Below are positions 25,714-34,144 of a stretch of DNA of 64,000 bases, piece by piece. Position 1 is the stretch's first letter, and each line of letters opens with the position of its first letter. The notes under the pieces were generated by a model. It did not search any database. It was not told the origin of the DNA and saw only the letters and a program-made list of their open reading frames with translations. The translations under genes and the position numbers were made by a program. Origin of the DNA: Oscillospiraceae bacterium. GTDB taxonomy: Bacteria > Bacillota > Clostridia > Oscillospirales > Ruminococcaceae. The stretch is from contig JAJQDP010000005.1 in NCBI GenBank assembly GCA_021202155.1, positions 1 through 64,000 of the forward strand. Direction: 5' to 3'.

Positions 25714-27006
25714 CTATAGAAGACCCCTCGCCTTCCCCGCCAGATACACCGGCAGATTCGTAATCCCGCCGTCTGTTCTTAGGTTTCGCTTGGAGAACCG
25801 GATGGCGTGGGCAGGATGATTATTTGCAACATATTTCTTGAAAGACGGTGCGGATTTGTCCTCGCCGGCTTTTACTTCCACGGGGATAATCTCTATGCCG
25901 TTTTGGATGACGAAGTCGATTTCACTGTTTTTATCCGAATAGTACCTCGGCTCAACCTCAAACTGCCCTTTTAACTGTTGCAGGACATAGTTCTCGGTCA
26001 ATGCGCCCTTGAACTGGTAGTCGGACTTCAGGAGAATCGCACTGTTGTCGATTCCCGCCATGTGCTTGAGAAGACCCGTGTCGAAGACAAAAAGCTTGAA
26101 CTGATCTAATTTGTCGAACGCCGACAGCGGATGCTCCATTTTCGAGACGTTATAAACCCGGTTGAGCATTCCCGCTGAGACTAGCCATTCAATCGCTTCC
26201 TCAAAATCCTTTGCCCTGCCGCCTTCACGGACAGCGCCGTACATGAATTTCTCGTTCGGCTTGGCAAGCTGTGTGACGATGCTTCTGAAAACCATCAGAA
26301 TCCGACCGCTGTTGACCTTACCGTTATGCTTCGAGAAGTCGTTTTCGTAGACCTCGACAAGCTCCCGCTGAATCTGGCTGATTTTTGCAGGGTCTTTGTA
26401 CTTAATCCAAGAATCGACGCACTCCGGCATCCCGCCGATTATGAGGTAGTTGTTGTAGGTTTCTAAAAGTCGGCTGTGGAAGATGTCCTCAATCTGAGTG
26501 CCAACTTGAATGCTGTCGTAGTACGCAAACAGTGCCGGATCAACCGCTTCCAAGAACTCATCGAACTTGAGCGGATATATGTCAAGCAGATTCACCATCC
26601 CGACGGGATAAGATTTCGGCTGAGCCAGAAGCGTTCCCAAGAGGCTTCCGGCAGCTATCACATGGTACTCGTTCGCCTTTTCCTTGAAGTATTTGAGGCT
26701 GTTGAGAGCCTCCGGGCATTCCTGAATCTCGTCGAAGATAATAAGCGTCTTTTCGGGAAGAATCTTCTCACCGGCAATCAGCGACAGAAGCTCGATAATT
26801 CTCTGTGGGTTCTTGTTCGCCTCAAAGATGGATTTCAGCTCGTCTTCCTCGTCGAAGTTGAAATAGACATAGCTGTCGTAGTAGTTCTGCCCGAACTCCT
26901 TCATAAGCCAGGTCTTGCCGACCTGTCGGGCACCCTTCAGGACAAGCGGCTTACGGGTCTCGCTCGCTTTCCAGTTTATCAGGTCTTTGATTGCATTTCG
27001 TTTCAA
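25714..27006 (-). CDS. COG1373 ATPase (AAA_14 plus DUF4143), paralogue 1
   Basis: A 430-residue protein of the AAA_14-DUF4143 architecture. The N-terminal ATPase has Walker A GARQVGKTWLMKEF and Walker B TLIIFDEIQECP, with sensor AAGSLLG. DUF4143 follows, and the C-terminus has a PD-(D/E)XK-like core (SEIDFVIQNG, IIPVEVKAGE). The biological role of the family is unresolved. I start at TTG 27006; the open frame continues to 27261 but that extension spans the promoter and is low complexity, and the shorter form matches the 432-residue paralogue at 41735. Three 32-33 base spaced repeats precede it. Confidence 0.88.
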   Translation of the reverse strand: MKRNAIKDLINWKASETRKPLVLKGARQVGKTWLMKEFGQNYYDSYVYFNFDEEDELKSIFEANKNPQRIIELLSLIAGEKILPEKTLIIFDEIQECPEALNSLKYFKEKANEYHVIAAGSLLGTLLAQPKSYPVGMVNLLDIYPLKFDEFLEAVDPALFAYYDSIQVGTQIEDIFHSRLLETYNNYLIIGGMPECVDSWIKYKDPAKISQIQRELVEVYENDFSKHNGKVNSGRILMVFRSIVTQLAKPNEKFMYGAVREGGRAKDFEEAIEWLVSAGMLNRVYNVSKMEHPLSAFDKLDQFKLFVFDTGLLKHMAGIDNSAILLKSDYQFKGALTENYVLQQLKGQFEVEPRYYSDKNSEIDFVIQNGIEIIPVEVKAGEDKSAPSFKKYVANNHPAHAIRFSKRNLRTDGGITNLPVYLAGKARGLL

Positions 27007-27036
27007 AAAAATCACCGCCTCGTAAGCTCTGAGAAT

Positions 27037-27121
27037 AGTATAACACTTTTTCTCAGTTTTTACAAGGCTAAAATTACATTTTTTCTGAGTTTTTGAGGAG
27101 CAAAAACACATTTTTTCTAAG
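27037..27121 (-). promoter_or_regulatory. Promoter with three spaced operator-like repeats
   Basis: Minus-strand TTGTAA (27060-27065), 17 bases, TATACT (27037-27042). On the plus strand ACACTTTTTCTCAG, ACATTTTTTCTGAG and ACATTTTTTCTAAG occur at 27043, 27076 and 27108, 33 and 32 bases apart; the first fills the promoter spacer. Confidence 0.65.
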
Positions 27122-27137
27122 GAGGTATGTAAACAAA

Positions 27138-27392
27138 TCACCCTGCCTTCTCCTCCACAAACCACCTGTTCCCCTCCTGGAACAGAAACGACTCCTGCCC
27201 CTTTATGAGAACAGTATACCGTATGCCACCACCGCTGACTGCCATCGAAGCGGCACGGCACTTATAGATGACTTTGTCAATCCTATAGACAAGTCCGTTT
27301 TTCCACATGACAAAGCACGGCATGATGTTGCCCTGCTCGTCGATGTTGACGTTTACTGAAACGTAGGCCTTTCTTCTCTTGGTATCTGTCAT
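27138..27392 (-). CDS. Small SOS-controlled hypothetical protein
   Basis: An 84-residue protein with strands KAYVSVNVNIDEQGN and YRIDKVIYKCRAAS, then GGIRYTVLIKGQESFLFQ and a final RWFVEEK. I recall similar small beta proteins near Y-family polymerase genes in Firmicutes, but know no established function. The start is supported by AGAGGAG nine bases before the ATG. A promoter whose spacer is a perfect CGAAC-N4-GTTCG LexA site lies about 100 bases upstream, so expression should rise on DNA damage. The nearest polymerase gene is on the other strand at 28730. Confidence 0.7.
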   Translation of the reverse strand: MTDTKRRKAYVSVNVNIDEQGNIMPCFVMWKNGLVYRIDKVIYKCRAASMAVSGGGIRYTVLIKGQESFLFQEGNRWFVEEKAG

Positions 27393-27435
27393 GATAAATC
27401 TCCTCTAAAAAATTTCGTTTTCCACACTTTGACTA

Positions 27436-27465
27436 TTGACACGGCTATCGATTATGTGGTATCAT
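27436..27465 (+). promoter_or_regulatory. Possible divergent promoter next to the LexA site
   Basis: TTGACA (27436-27441), 18 bases, TATCAT (27460-27465) reading rightward. The LexA box lies 40 bases downstream. No intact gene follows before 27839. Confidence 0.4.
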
Positions 27466-27494
27466 ATTTGCGAACAGCCGTTCTTTTTAAGAAA

Positions 27495-27523
27495 AGTATA
27501 TCACGAACATAAGTTCGTGTCAA
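27495..27523 (-). promoter_or_regulatory. LexA (SOS) box inside a consensus promoter
   Basis: Minus-strand TTGACA (27518-27523) and TATACT (27495-27500) are 17 bases apart. The spacer contains the palindrome CGAACTTATGTTCG (27504-27517), a perfect Firmicutes LexA/DinR site. Confidence 0.88.
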
Positions 27524-27559
27524 GCGTTTTTTGGAAATTTTGTTCGCACGAAAATTTTG

Positions 27560-27678
27560 GAGGAGGAACACGGAGCATGAACATGAAGATGACGTCGGAG
27601 TTTCTGTTATAGACTCGCTTGCTGTAGGCGGCATTCTCCGTACTTTCTTGCCGTATGAAACTGGCATTTGTTCATAAA
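27560..27678 (+). pseudogene. Possible remnant reading frame downstream of the SOS region
   Basis: After GGAGGAGGAA at 27560 a frame reads HEHEDDVGVSVIDSLAVGG and on to a stop at 27676-27678 (LPYETGICS). It has no start codon matching the ribosome site; the ATG at that site gives only 11 codons. The amino acid composition looks coding, so this may be the tail of a decayed SOS gene. Confidence 0.25.
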
Positions 27679-27706
27679 AGGTTCATGATTTTTTTGCTGA
27701 AAACGG

Positions 27707-27735
27707 TTGCATTTTTTTGTACAATCAGGTACAAT
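27707..27735 (+). promoter_or_regulatory. Promoter of the SDR gene with GTACAA repeats
   Basis: TTGCAT, 17 bases, TACAAT. Copies of GTACAA lie in the spacer, over the -10 and again near 27791, which suggests a repeated operator. Confidence 0.55.
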
Positions 27736-27838
27736 ATAGATGAACTCGAGTGGCGTTAAGCCGTCACGATAATTCGGGTAATAATGTTATGTACAACTTT
27801 TTGTACGCTAAAATTCAAGAAAGGTATGGTGTATTCAA

Positions 27839-28609
27839 ATGGATGCATTCAGAATGGACGGAAAAGTAGCATTGGTTGCAGGCGCAAGCTCAGGAATGGG
27901 TGCCGGCACTGCCAAGATTCTCGCTGAGGCAGGAGCAAAGGTCTTTATCCTTGCGAGACGTGAAAGCAAACTGGCAAAGGTTCAGAAGGAAATCACTGAC
28001 AATGGCGGTATCTGCGAATATATGGTTTGCGATACTTCAAGCGAAGAGAATTGCAAGAACGCAGTTGATGCTTGCGTAAAGGCTTTCGGTCGTTTGGACG
28101 CACTGGTTTACTGTGCAGGCATTGAAGGAAGCTCAACTCTGTATTCTCCTGTCGAAGAGCAGTTTGAAGCTGATAACCTTCACAATGTTATGGGCGTTAA
28201 TTTCGACGGAATCTACTATATGATAAAGTATGTTTATCCTGAGATGGTAAAAGTAGGCGGAGGCTCGATCGTCGATATTTCCTCTGTTGCGGCTATAAGA
28301 TCAGGTATGAGCTCTGTCGCATATGCTTCTTCCAAGGGCGCAATGTGGAGCATGGTCAAGACCCTTGCCAGAATGGTTGGTCCTCAGAAGATTCGCGTCA
28401 ACTCTATCCTGCCCGGAATGGTAGAGACGGAAATGACACAGGACTATGTCAAGGATCCTGCCTTCCTTGAGCAGTTTATTCCTACTATTGCCCTGCGTGA
28501 TTCCGGAAAGGTTGACGATATTGGAAACACTGTTTTGTTCCTTGTCTCTGATGCTTCCAGATACATCACAGGACAGGACATCGTTGTTGACGGCGGTATG
28601 ACCTGCTAA
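27839..28609 (+). CDS. Short-chain dehydrogenase/reductase
   Basis: A classical SDR of 256 residues. The nucleotide motif GASSGMGAG is near residue 15, the structural CAGIEG replaces the common NNAG, and the active site is Ser in VDISSVAAI with YASSK. The C-terminal DIGNTVLFLVSDASRYITGQDIVVDGG is standard. An Arg in ILARRES after the second strand hints at NADP(H) preference. The substrate is unknown; bacterial hydroxysteroid and 3-oxoacyl reductases both have this form. Monocistronic, with a hairpin after the stop. Confidence 0.9.
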   Translation: MDAFRMDGKVALVAGASSGMGAGTAKILAEAGAKVFILARRESKLAKVQKEITDNGGICEYMVCDTSSEENCKNAVDACVKAFGRLDALVYCAGIEGSSTLYSPVEEQFEADNLHNVMGVNFDGIYYMIKYVYPEMVKVGGGSIVDISSVAAIRSGMSSVAYASSKGAMWSMVKTLARMVGPQKIRVNSILPGMVETEMTQDYVKDPAFLEQFIPTIALRDSGKVDDIGNTVLFLVSDASRYITGQDIVVDGGMTC

Positions 28610-28630
28610 ACAGCTCCATATAATCGTAAA

Positions 28631-28657
28631 AAGGCGGAAGCACATTGCTTCCGCCTT
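28631..28657 (+). terminator. Hairpin after the SDR gene
   Basis: AAGGCGGAAGC and GCTTCCGCCTT form an 11-base stem with a five-base loop; only a short T-rich tail follows. Confidence 0.7.
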
Positions 28658-28729
28658 AAAATTATAAACCAAAAAGATTTCCTGAAGTAACGAAGAGCTA
28701 TCACGAAAGGAAAGGAGTGAAACCGAATC

Positions 28730-30235
28730 ATGAAAGACCGCACCTACATTGCAATAGATCTCAAGAGCTTTTATGCTTCGGTTGAGTGCCGTGAGCGAGG
28801 GCTGGATCCGATGGACACAAATCTCGTTGTGGCGGACGAGTCGAGGACAGACAAGACCATCTGCCTGGCGGTCACACCCTCTCTCAAAGCCTATGGCATT
28901 TCCGGGCGAGGACGGCTCTTTGAAGTCAAGCAAAGAGTAAAAGAAGTGAACATGGGAAGGCGGCACGATGCTCCGGGGAGGACTCTTGAGGGAAAGTCCT
29001 GCTTCTTCTCGGAGATTCAGGTGAACCCCAAGCTTGAGGTTGACTTCCTGATCGCTCCTCCGCAGATGGCGAAATATATGGAGGTCAGCACACAAATTTA
29101 TCAGGTCTACATGAAGTACGTCTCGCCGGAGGACATTGTTGTCTATTCAATCGACGAGGTTTTCATGGACGTGACCGATTACCTGAGAACTTACGGGATG
29201 ACTGCCCACGAGCTGGCGATGAAGATGATTCTTGACGTAATTGAGACGACGGGAATCACTGCGACTGCCGGAATCGGCTCAAACCTTTATCTCTGCAAGG
29301 TTGCGATGGACATTGTTGCAAAGCACATTCCGGCGGACGAGAACGGCGTGAGAATCGCAGAATTAACCGAAATGAGTTATAGAAGAACCATGTGGACTCA
29401 CCAGCCTCTCACCGATTTCTGGCGTGTCGGGCATGGGTACGCTAAAAAATTAGAAGAACATGGAATGTTCACCATGGGCGATGTTGCAAGGTGTTCTGTT
29501 CAGAACGAGGACTTGCTCTACAAGCTTTTCGGGAAGAATGCGGAGCTTCTCATCGACCATGCCTGGGGATGGGAGCCAACTACCATTGAAGCGATCAAGG
29601 CTTACAGACCGGGGAGCAACAGTCTTGGTTCAGGGCAGGTTCTTCACACTCCTTATGAAGCTGAAAAGGCGAAGCTCGTCCTGCGGGAAATGGCGGATAT
29701 GCTGACCCTCGACCTCGTTGAAAAGGGCTTCGTCACCGACCAGATTGTCGTGACTATTGGCTACGATATTGAAAATCTCACCGACCCGAAGCGCAGGGAG
29801 AACTACCACGGCGCAGTCGTCAAGGACCACTACGGCAGGCTGATTCCGAAGCACTCTCACGGGACGGCTAACCTCGGCAGGTACACCTCATCTACAAAGA
29901 AAATTCTGTCCGCCGTCTCGGAGCTTTTTGACAGGATTGTTGACAAGAATCTTCTCATCCGGCGACTGAATATAACTGCGACCCACGTCATCCCCGAAGC
30001 GGAAGCTCCGAAAAATGACACACCCGAACAGCTCGACTTCTTCACCGATTACGAGGCGAAGCAAGCCGAGAAAGAGAGGGAGCAGCGTGAGCTTGAGCGT
30101 GAGAAGAAGCAACAGGAAGCCATCCTGAAGATAAAAAAGAAGTACGGCAAGAACGCCATACTCAAGGGCATGAATTTTGAGGAGGGAGCGACCGCAAAGG
30201 ACCGCAACTCGCAGATTGGAGGGCATAAGGCGTGA
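28730..30235 (+). CDS. Y-family DNA polymerase (UmuC/DinB-like)
   Basis: An error-prone translesion polymerase. Metal-binding Asp is in IAIDLKSFYASVE at the N-terminus and the catalytic acidic pair is in VYSIDEVFMD. Fingers and palm segments (LVVADESRTDKTICLAVT, TATAGIGSNLYLCKVAMD), a helix-hairpin-helix thumb (FWRVGHGYAKKLEEHGM) and the little finger follow. A charged coil of about 70 residues (EKEREQRELEREKKQQE) ends the protein. The long UmuC-like form and the YolD-like gene overlapping its stop by GTGA match the mobile Firmicutes UmuC-YolD pair. I see no LexA box directly upstream. Confidence 0.93.
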   Translation: MKDRTYIAIDLKSFYASVECRERGLDPMDTNLVVADESRTDKTICLAVTPSLKAYGISGRGRLFEVKQRVKEVNMGRRHDAPGRTLEGKSCFFSEIQVNPKLEVDFLIAPPQMAKYMEVSTQIYQVYMKYVSPEDIVVYSIDEVFMDVTDYLRTYGMTAHELAMKMILDVIETTGITATAGIGSNLYLCKVAMDIVAKHIPADENGVRIAELTEMSYRRTMWTHQPLTDFWRVGHGYAKKLEEHGMFTMGDVARCSVQNEDLLYKLFGKNAELLIDHAWGWEPTTIEAIKAYRPGSNSLGSGQVLHTPYEAEKAKLVLREMADMLTLDLVEKGFVTDQIVVTIGYDIENLTDPKRRENYHGAVVKDHYGRLIPKHSHGTANLGRYTSSTKKILSAVSELFDRIVDKNLLIRRLNITATHVIPEAEAPKNDTPEQLDFFTDYEAKQAEKEREQRELEREKKQQEAILKIKKKYGKNAILKGMNFEEGATAKDRNSQIGGHKA

Positions 30236-30681
30236 AGAATCCCTATGAAGACATCATCAACCTCCCTCACCATGTCTCGAAGACCCATCCTCAGATGTCC
30301 ATGCAGGACAGAGCCGCTCAGTTCTCTCCGTTCGCCGCCCTCACCGGCTACGATGATGCTATTGACGAGACTGCCCGCCTGACCGGCAAGAAGCTTGAAC
30401 TCGGCGAGGAAGCGAAAGAAATACTTGACAGGAAACTGCAATATCTTCAAAGTATAATCTCAGAACAGCCGGAAATCTCCGCTACTTATTTTGTGCCGGA
30501 TGAAAAGAAAGATGGTGGAGAATACGTCACTGTGAACGGGAGGCTGAAGAGGATTGATGAGTATGAGAGGGTTTTGGTGCTGACGGATGGAAAGAAAATT
30601 CTGATGGAGGAGATTATAGATATTAAGAGCGAATTATTTACGGGGGATTTCTACGAGGAATCCTTTTCGGAAGAGGAATAA
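30232..30681 (+). CDS. YolD-like protein
   Basis: A 149-residue protein of the YolD-like family, which is predicted to work as a UmuD-like partner of Y-family polymerases. Recognisable is SMQDRAAQFSPFAALTGYDDAI near residue 25, the most conserved motif of the family, followed by a beta-rich half with YVTVNGRLKRIDEYERVLVL. It begins with GTG overlapping the polymerase stop codon, so translation is coupled. Confidence 0.85.
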   Translation: MKNPYEDIINLPHHVSKTHPQMSMQDRAAQFSPFAALTGYDDAIDETARLTGKKLELGEEAKEILDRKLQYLQSIISEQPEISATYFVPDEKKDGGEYVTVNGRLKRIDEYERVLVLTDGKKILMEEIIDIKSELFTGDFYEESFSEEE

Positions 30682-30689
30682 CAAAAGAA

Positions 30690-30773
30690 TTGTGGCAAAA
30701 AAATGCCGCCTGCCAGGGAATCATCCTGCAAACTATTACCGCCTTCCTTGACAGCACCGATATGGAGCAATAA
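30690..30773 (+). pseudogene. Short fragment, possible gene remnant
   Basis: In a frame shifted by one from the YolD-like gene, an open stretch reads LWQKNAACQGIILQTITAF and ends DSTDMEQ before TAA. A TTG at 30690 could start it, with AGAGGA 12 bases upstream. It may be a coupled micropeptide or the tail of a deleted gene. The rest of 30774-30962 shows only AT-rich sequence with a possible TATAAT near 30900. Confidence 0.3.
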
Positions 30774-30962
30774 TCATCTTGCCTGTTTCCTCGCCAAGAA
30801 CGCGAAATCATAAAAGTCTCATAGAACGATAAAGCTCGAATTCGTGAGATTTTCTGAATTACCTTGCATATCTGCGAAACCCCCTTCCCAAAAAGGTTCT
30901 ATAATATATAATAGAAAAGCAAAACAGGCTTCCGACATCAGGACATTTCAGGAGGACGCGGG

Positions 30963-32123
30963 ATGATTAATTTAAAAGGCAACAGATTATCACTTCATGA
31001 CATCGCTTTCTGCAACATCGGCGGGATTCCGGCTTTAGAGGTCGCTTCGCGCGCGGGGGTGGCGGACAGGCGGGTTGTGTTCGACAAGACCATCGAAAAC
31101 TCGAAGCTTATGGGGCTGATGCCGCAGGACGACAAGGTCGTGAGGAAGACTCTATCCGAGTTCGGCTTCACAATGCAGAGCACCGCCGTGGAGGAGACTC
31201 CCGCGGACAGATTTCTTTCGACAATAATCGACATGGGTGCGCCTGCAAGCGTCATCGCAGACATTTATTTCCCGAGATACCGTGAAACCCGGACGGTCGG
31301 TCTGAGAGTTCATCGCGGCGAGTACTCCCGGATTTATGGAGGATGCACCACCGGCGACGTAAAAAACGGCGTCATCGTCCACATCTGGCTTCACTGGGAC
31401 GACGGAGTTGACCGCAGTCCGAATCCCCGAAGGAAGGTCACCCGCAAGCCAACCCAAAAATATTACGACGAGAGCAGGTACATCGAAACCGACTACTACC
31501 GACCGTTCCAGCCGAATCCCTGCGGAAACTACGTCGGCGACTGCGTCGTAAGGGCGATTGCGGGAGTGATGAGGCTTTCCTGGGCGGAGGCTGTCGACCT
31601 TCTTGCGACCGAGAACAACATAGTAATCAACACTGACGCCGTGTTCCCGAAGGTCTTGGAAAAGAGGGGCTTTATCTGCCGGGATATTGAAGACGACTGC
31701 CGCACCGGCGTCGCCCTCTGCAACAAGCTCCAGAAGGAGTGCCGTGGCGGCGAGAGAGTTTTCGCGGAGGTCGGTTCGTCCCACGTAGCCGCAATAGTGC
31801 CGGTATCGGACGGCGAAAACGGCACTACATACAAAGTTCTTGACAGTTGGAACTCATCAAGAAGGCGGCTAACCAAGTACTGGATTTCCCCTCCCGAAAA
31901 GCCGGCTGAAGAGCCCAAAAGGCTGATTCGTGAGGATTCGCCTGCCCTCAGTGCCAAAAAGAAGTCGGCACTTCGCGTCGGCAGTAGCATCGTCCACCCG
32001 TCGTTCGGAGTCGGGACAATCAGTGGTGAGTCCGGCAGTATCCTGACTGTGGACTTTGAGTCGGGCGGTGCGCACCGCCTCTCGGAGGACTGGATTTTGG
32101 AGCACTGCTTTGTTTCCGGCTGA
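30963..32123 (+). CDS. Papain-like cysteine peptidase-fold protein with C-terminal Tudor-like domain
   Basis: A 386-residue cytoplasmic protein without a named family that I can give. The N-terminal 150 residues are beta-rich and unassigned. Residues about 180-310 have the order of a papain/transglutaminase-like fold: Cys in NYVGDCVVRAIAGVMRLSW, His in GSSHVAAIVP and Asp in YKVLDSWNSS. The C-terminus (SIVHPSFGVGTISGES, then LTVDFESGG) resembles the Tudor/SH3-like tail of PcrA-type helicases. AGGAGG is seven bases before the ATG. It precedes the macrodomain and vWA genes on the same strand, hinting at a shared role in protein or ADP-ribose modification. Confidence 0.6.
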   Translation: MINLKGNRLSLHDIAFCNIGGIPALEVASRAGVADRRVVFDKTIENSKLMGLMPQDDKVVRKTLSEFGFTMQSTAVEETPADRFLSTIIDMGAPASVIADIYFPRYRETRTVGLRVHRGEYSRIYGGCTTGDVKNGVIVHIWLHWDDGVDRSPNPRRKVTRKPTQKYYDESRYIETDYYRPFQPNPCGNYVGDCVVRAIAGVMRLSWAEAVDLLATENNIVINTDAVFPKVLEKRGFICRDIEDDCRTGVALCNKLQKECRGGERVFAEVGSSHVAAIVPVSDGENGTTYKVLDSWNSSRRRLTKYWISPPEKPAEEPKRLIREDSPALSAKKKSALRVGSSIVHPSFGVGTISGESGSILTVDFESGGAHRLSEDWILEHCFVSG

Positions 32124-32158
32124 CCTTCCCCAAAAATCGTAAAAATTCAACTCTCAGG

Positions 32159-32188
32159 TTGAAATCGCCCGGAAAAATGTGCTATACT
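32159..32188 (+). promoter_or_regulatory. Promoter of the macrodomain gene
   Basis: TTGAAA, 18 bases, TATACT. TTCAAC/GTTGAA form a six-base inverted repeat over the -35 box. Confidence 0.5.
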
Positions 32189-32222
32189 GTTATCAGAGAC
32201 TGATTTGAAGCGAGGAATAGCT

Positions 32223-33269
32223 ATGCCACTACAGATAATCCGGAATGATATTACCAAGATGAAAGTCGACGCCATCGTGAACGCGGCTAAAAACTCCCTT
32301 TTGGGAGGAGGCGGCGTGGATGGTGCTATTCACGATGCCGCAGGAGCCGGGCTCTTAGAAGAGTGCAAGACCCTCGGCGGTTGCGAGACCGGAAAGGCTA
32401 AGATTACGGGTGCGTATAACCTCCCCTGCAGGCACGTCATCCACACGGTGGGACCGATTTACCGGGACGGTTGTCACGGCGAGCCGAAGCTTCTTTCCTC
32501 CTGCTATCGGGAGTCGTTGAAGCTTGCGAAAGAGGCAGGGTGCGAGACGGTTGCTTTTCCTCTCATCTCATCCGGCGTTTACGGCTACCCGAAAGCGGAA
32601 GCCTTGAGAATTGCAGTCGACACAATAAGCGAGTTTCTAAGTGATAACGACATGACCGTTTACATAGTCATTTTTGATCGCAAAGCCTACCAGATTGGCG
32701 AGAAGCTTTTCGCGGACATCGAGGCTTTTATCGACGACAACTATGTTGACAGCCACTCCGACGATCGATATGAACGCCGCCGGAGGATGAGCCTTATCCG
32801 TCATGACGACGACTTTGACGGCAACATCCCCGCGTGTCCGCCGCCGATGTTGGGGTCGGCTCCAATGGAAAAGCCGGTGATGATGCAAAAGGCGGCTGTG
32901 GTCTCGCTTGACGACGCGGTGAAGCAGATTGACGAGAGCTTTTCCGAGATGCTCCTTAGGAAAATTGACGAGTCAGGGCTGACCGACGCGCAGGTCTACA
33001 AGAAGGCTAACATCGACCGGAAGCTCTTCTCGAAAATCCGCAGTGACAAGAACTACAAGCCGAGTAAGCCGACCGTTATCGCCTTTTCAATCGCGCTTGA
33101 GCTCTCACTTGAAGAGACGAAGGACATGCTTATGAAAGCAGGGTTCGCGCTCTCTCATTCGAGCAAGTTCGACATCATAATCGAGTTCTTCATCAGTCGC
33201 GGAAACTACAACATCTTCGAGATAAACGAGGCGTTATTTGCCTTTGACCAGAGCTTGCTCGGCGTATAA
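32223..33269 (+). CDS. Macrodomain protein with C-terminal helical domain
   Basis: Residues 1-165 are a macrodomain of the O-acetyl-ADP-ribose deacetylase (YmdB/MacroD) type: [23 protein letters not shown] binds the distal ribose, and the second loop is [10 protein letters not shown] linker of about 70 residues is Arg- then Pro-rich. Residues 245-348 form an all-helical domain ([53 protein letters not shown]) that looks like an HTH-like module often fused to or found near macrodomains. ATG at 32223 is set by GAGGA seven bases upstream; a TTG at 32205 is upstream. Likely removes ADP-ribose from a macromolecule or clears O-acetyl-ADP-ribose. Confidence 0.85.
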   Translation: MPLQIIRNDITKMKVDAIVNAAKNSLLGGGGVDGAIHDAAGAGLLEECKTLGGCETGKAKITGAYNLPCRHVIHTVGPIYRDGCHGEPKLLSSCYRESLKLAKEAGCETVAFPLISSGVYGYPKAEALRIAVDTISEFLSDNDMTVYIVIFDRKAYQIGEKLFADIEAFIDDNYVDSHSDDRYERRRRMSLIRHDDDFDGNIPACPPPMLGSAPMEKPVMMQKAAVVSLDDAVKQIDESFSEMLLRKIDESGLTDAQVYKKANIDRKLFSKIRSDKNYKPSKPTVIAFSIALELSLEETKDMLMKAGFALSHSSKFDIIIEFFISRGNYNIFEINEALFAFDQSLLGV

Positions 33270-33311
33270 AAATGTCGCCTGACAGGCGACCTCCTGGGAA
33301 AAAGAATCTTT

Positions 33312-33345
33312 TATAATATGACTGTAAGGTGAAAACCTGACAGTC
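33312..33345 (+). promoter_or_regulatory. -10 box and hairpin ahead of the vWA gene
   Basis: TATAAT at 33312-33317 is followed at once by GACTGT-A-AGGT-GAAA-ACCT-G-ACAGTC (33320-33345), a ten-pair hairpin with a GAAA loop at the predicted transcript start. No clear -35 box. Confidence 0.5.
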
Positions 33346-33371
33346 ATTATTATTTTACGGAGGAATTCAAA

Positions 33372-34019
33372 ATGAAAAAGAACTTAACAGAAATCGTTTT
33401 TATCCTTGACAGAAGCGGCTCAATGAGCGGGCTTGAGGAGGACACAATCGGAGGCTTCAACTCAATGATCGAAAAGCAAAAGAAAGCCGAGGGCGAAGCT
33501 CTCGTCTCAACAGTTCTCTTCGACAACACGAGCGAGGTCATCCACGACAGGGCGAATCTTCATGACATCCGACCGATGACCCGTGATGATTACTACGTCA
33601 AGGGCTGTACTGCACTTCTGGACGCCATCGGCGACGCGATTCACCACATCGGAAACATCCACAAGTACGCCCGCCCCGAGGACGTCCCCGAGCACACTAT
33701 CTTCGTCATCACGACCGACGGCATGGAAAACGCAAGCCGCCGGTACGGCTCGGACAAGGTGAAGCGCATGATTGAGCGGCAGAAGGAGAAGTACGGCTGG
33801 GAATTTCTCTTCCTCGGCGCGAACATCGACGCCGTCGAAACGGCAAGGAAGTTCGGAATCGGTGCTGACCGTGCCGTCAAATACCACAGCGACCACAAAG
33901 GCACTCAGCTCAACTATGAGGTTGTGGGCGACGCAATCGCCTGCTTCCGATGCGCAGCTCCGCTTGATGAAAGCTGGAAGGAGAGAATCGAGGAGGACTA
34001 TAACAGCCGCAAGAAGTGA
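33372..34019 (+). CDS. von Willebrand factor A domain protein
   Basis: A 215-residue stand-alone vWA domain. The MIDAS motif is intact: DRSGSMSG near residue 13, a threonine in VKGCTALLDAIG and aspartate in ITTDGMENAS. It resembles the small cytoplasmic vWA proteins (TerY-like and relatives) that act as metal-dependent protein-binding modules, though no tellurite-resistance genes are present here. GGAGG eight bases before the ATG fixes the start. It is the third gene of the papain-like/macrodomain/vWA group. Confidence 0.85.
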   Translation: MKKNLTEIVFILDRSGSMSGLEEDTIGGFNSMIEKQKKAEGEALVSTVLFDNTSEVIHDRANLHDIRPMTRDDYYVKGCTALLDAIGDAIHHIGNIHKYARPEDVPEHTIFVITTDGMENASRRYGSDKVKRMIERQKEKYGWEFLFLGANIDAVETARKFGIGADRAVKYHSDHKGTQLNYEVVGDAIACFRCAAPLDESWKERIEEDYNSRKK

Positions 34020-34024
34020 GGCAA

Positions 34025-34055
34025 GAAAAAACCGGCATCCGAAAACGGGTGCCGG
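34025..34055 (-). terminator. Terminator of the nitroreductase gene
   Basis: CCGGCA-CC/GG-TGCCGG stem with a T-run on the minus strand. The next 90 bases hold a perfect palindrome, CTATTCGGAA/TTCCGAATAG at 34093-34113, of unknown role. Confidence 0.7.
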
Positions 34056-34144
34056 CTATACTACTCTTCAGATTGTTATTTTATCGTGTGAGCTATTCGG
34101 AAATTCCGAATAGTTGCCCCCCCACTGCCAACAATTCTGTACTC

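Noticed and set aside
27007..27261. 85-residue N-terminal extension of the COG1373 ATPase
   Set aside because: It spans the promoter and operator repeats, lacks a ribosome site and is absent from the 432-residue paralogue.
27452..27667. Minus-strand 71-residue frame
   Set aside because: It runs across the LexA box and promoter, is of low complexity at its start and has no ribosome site.
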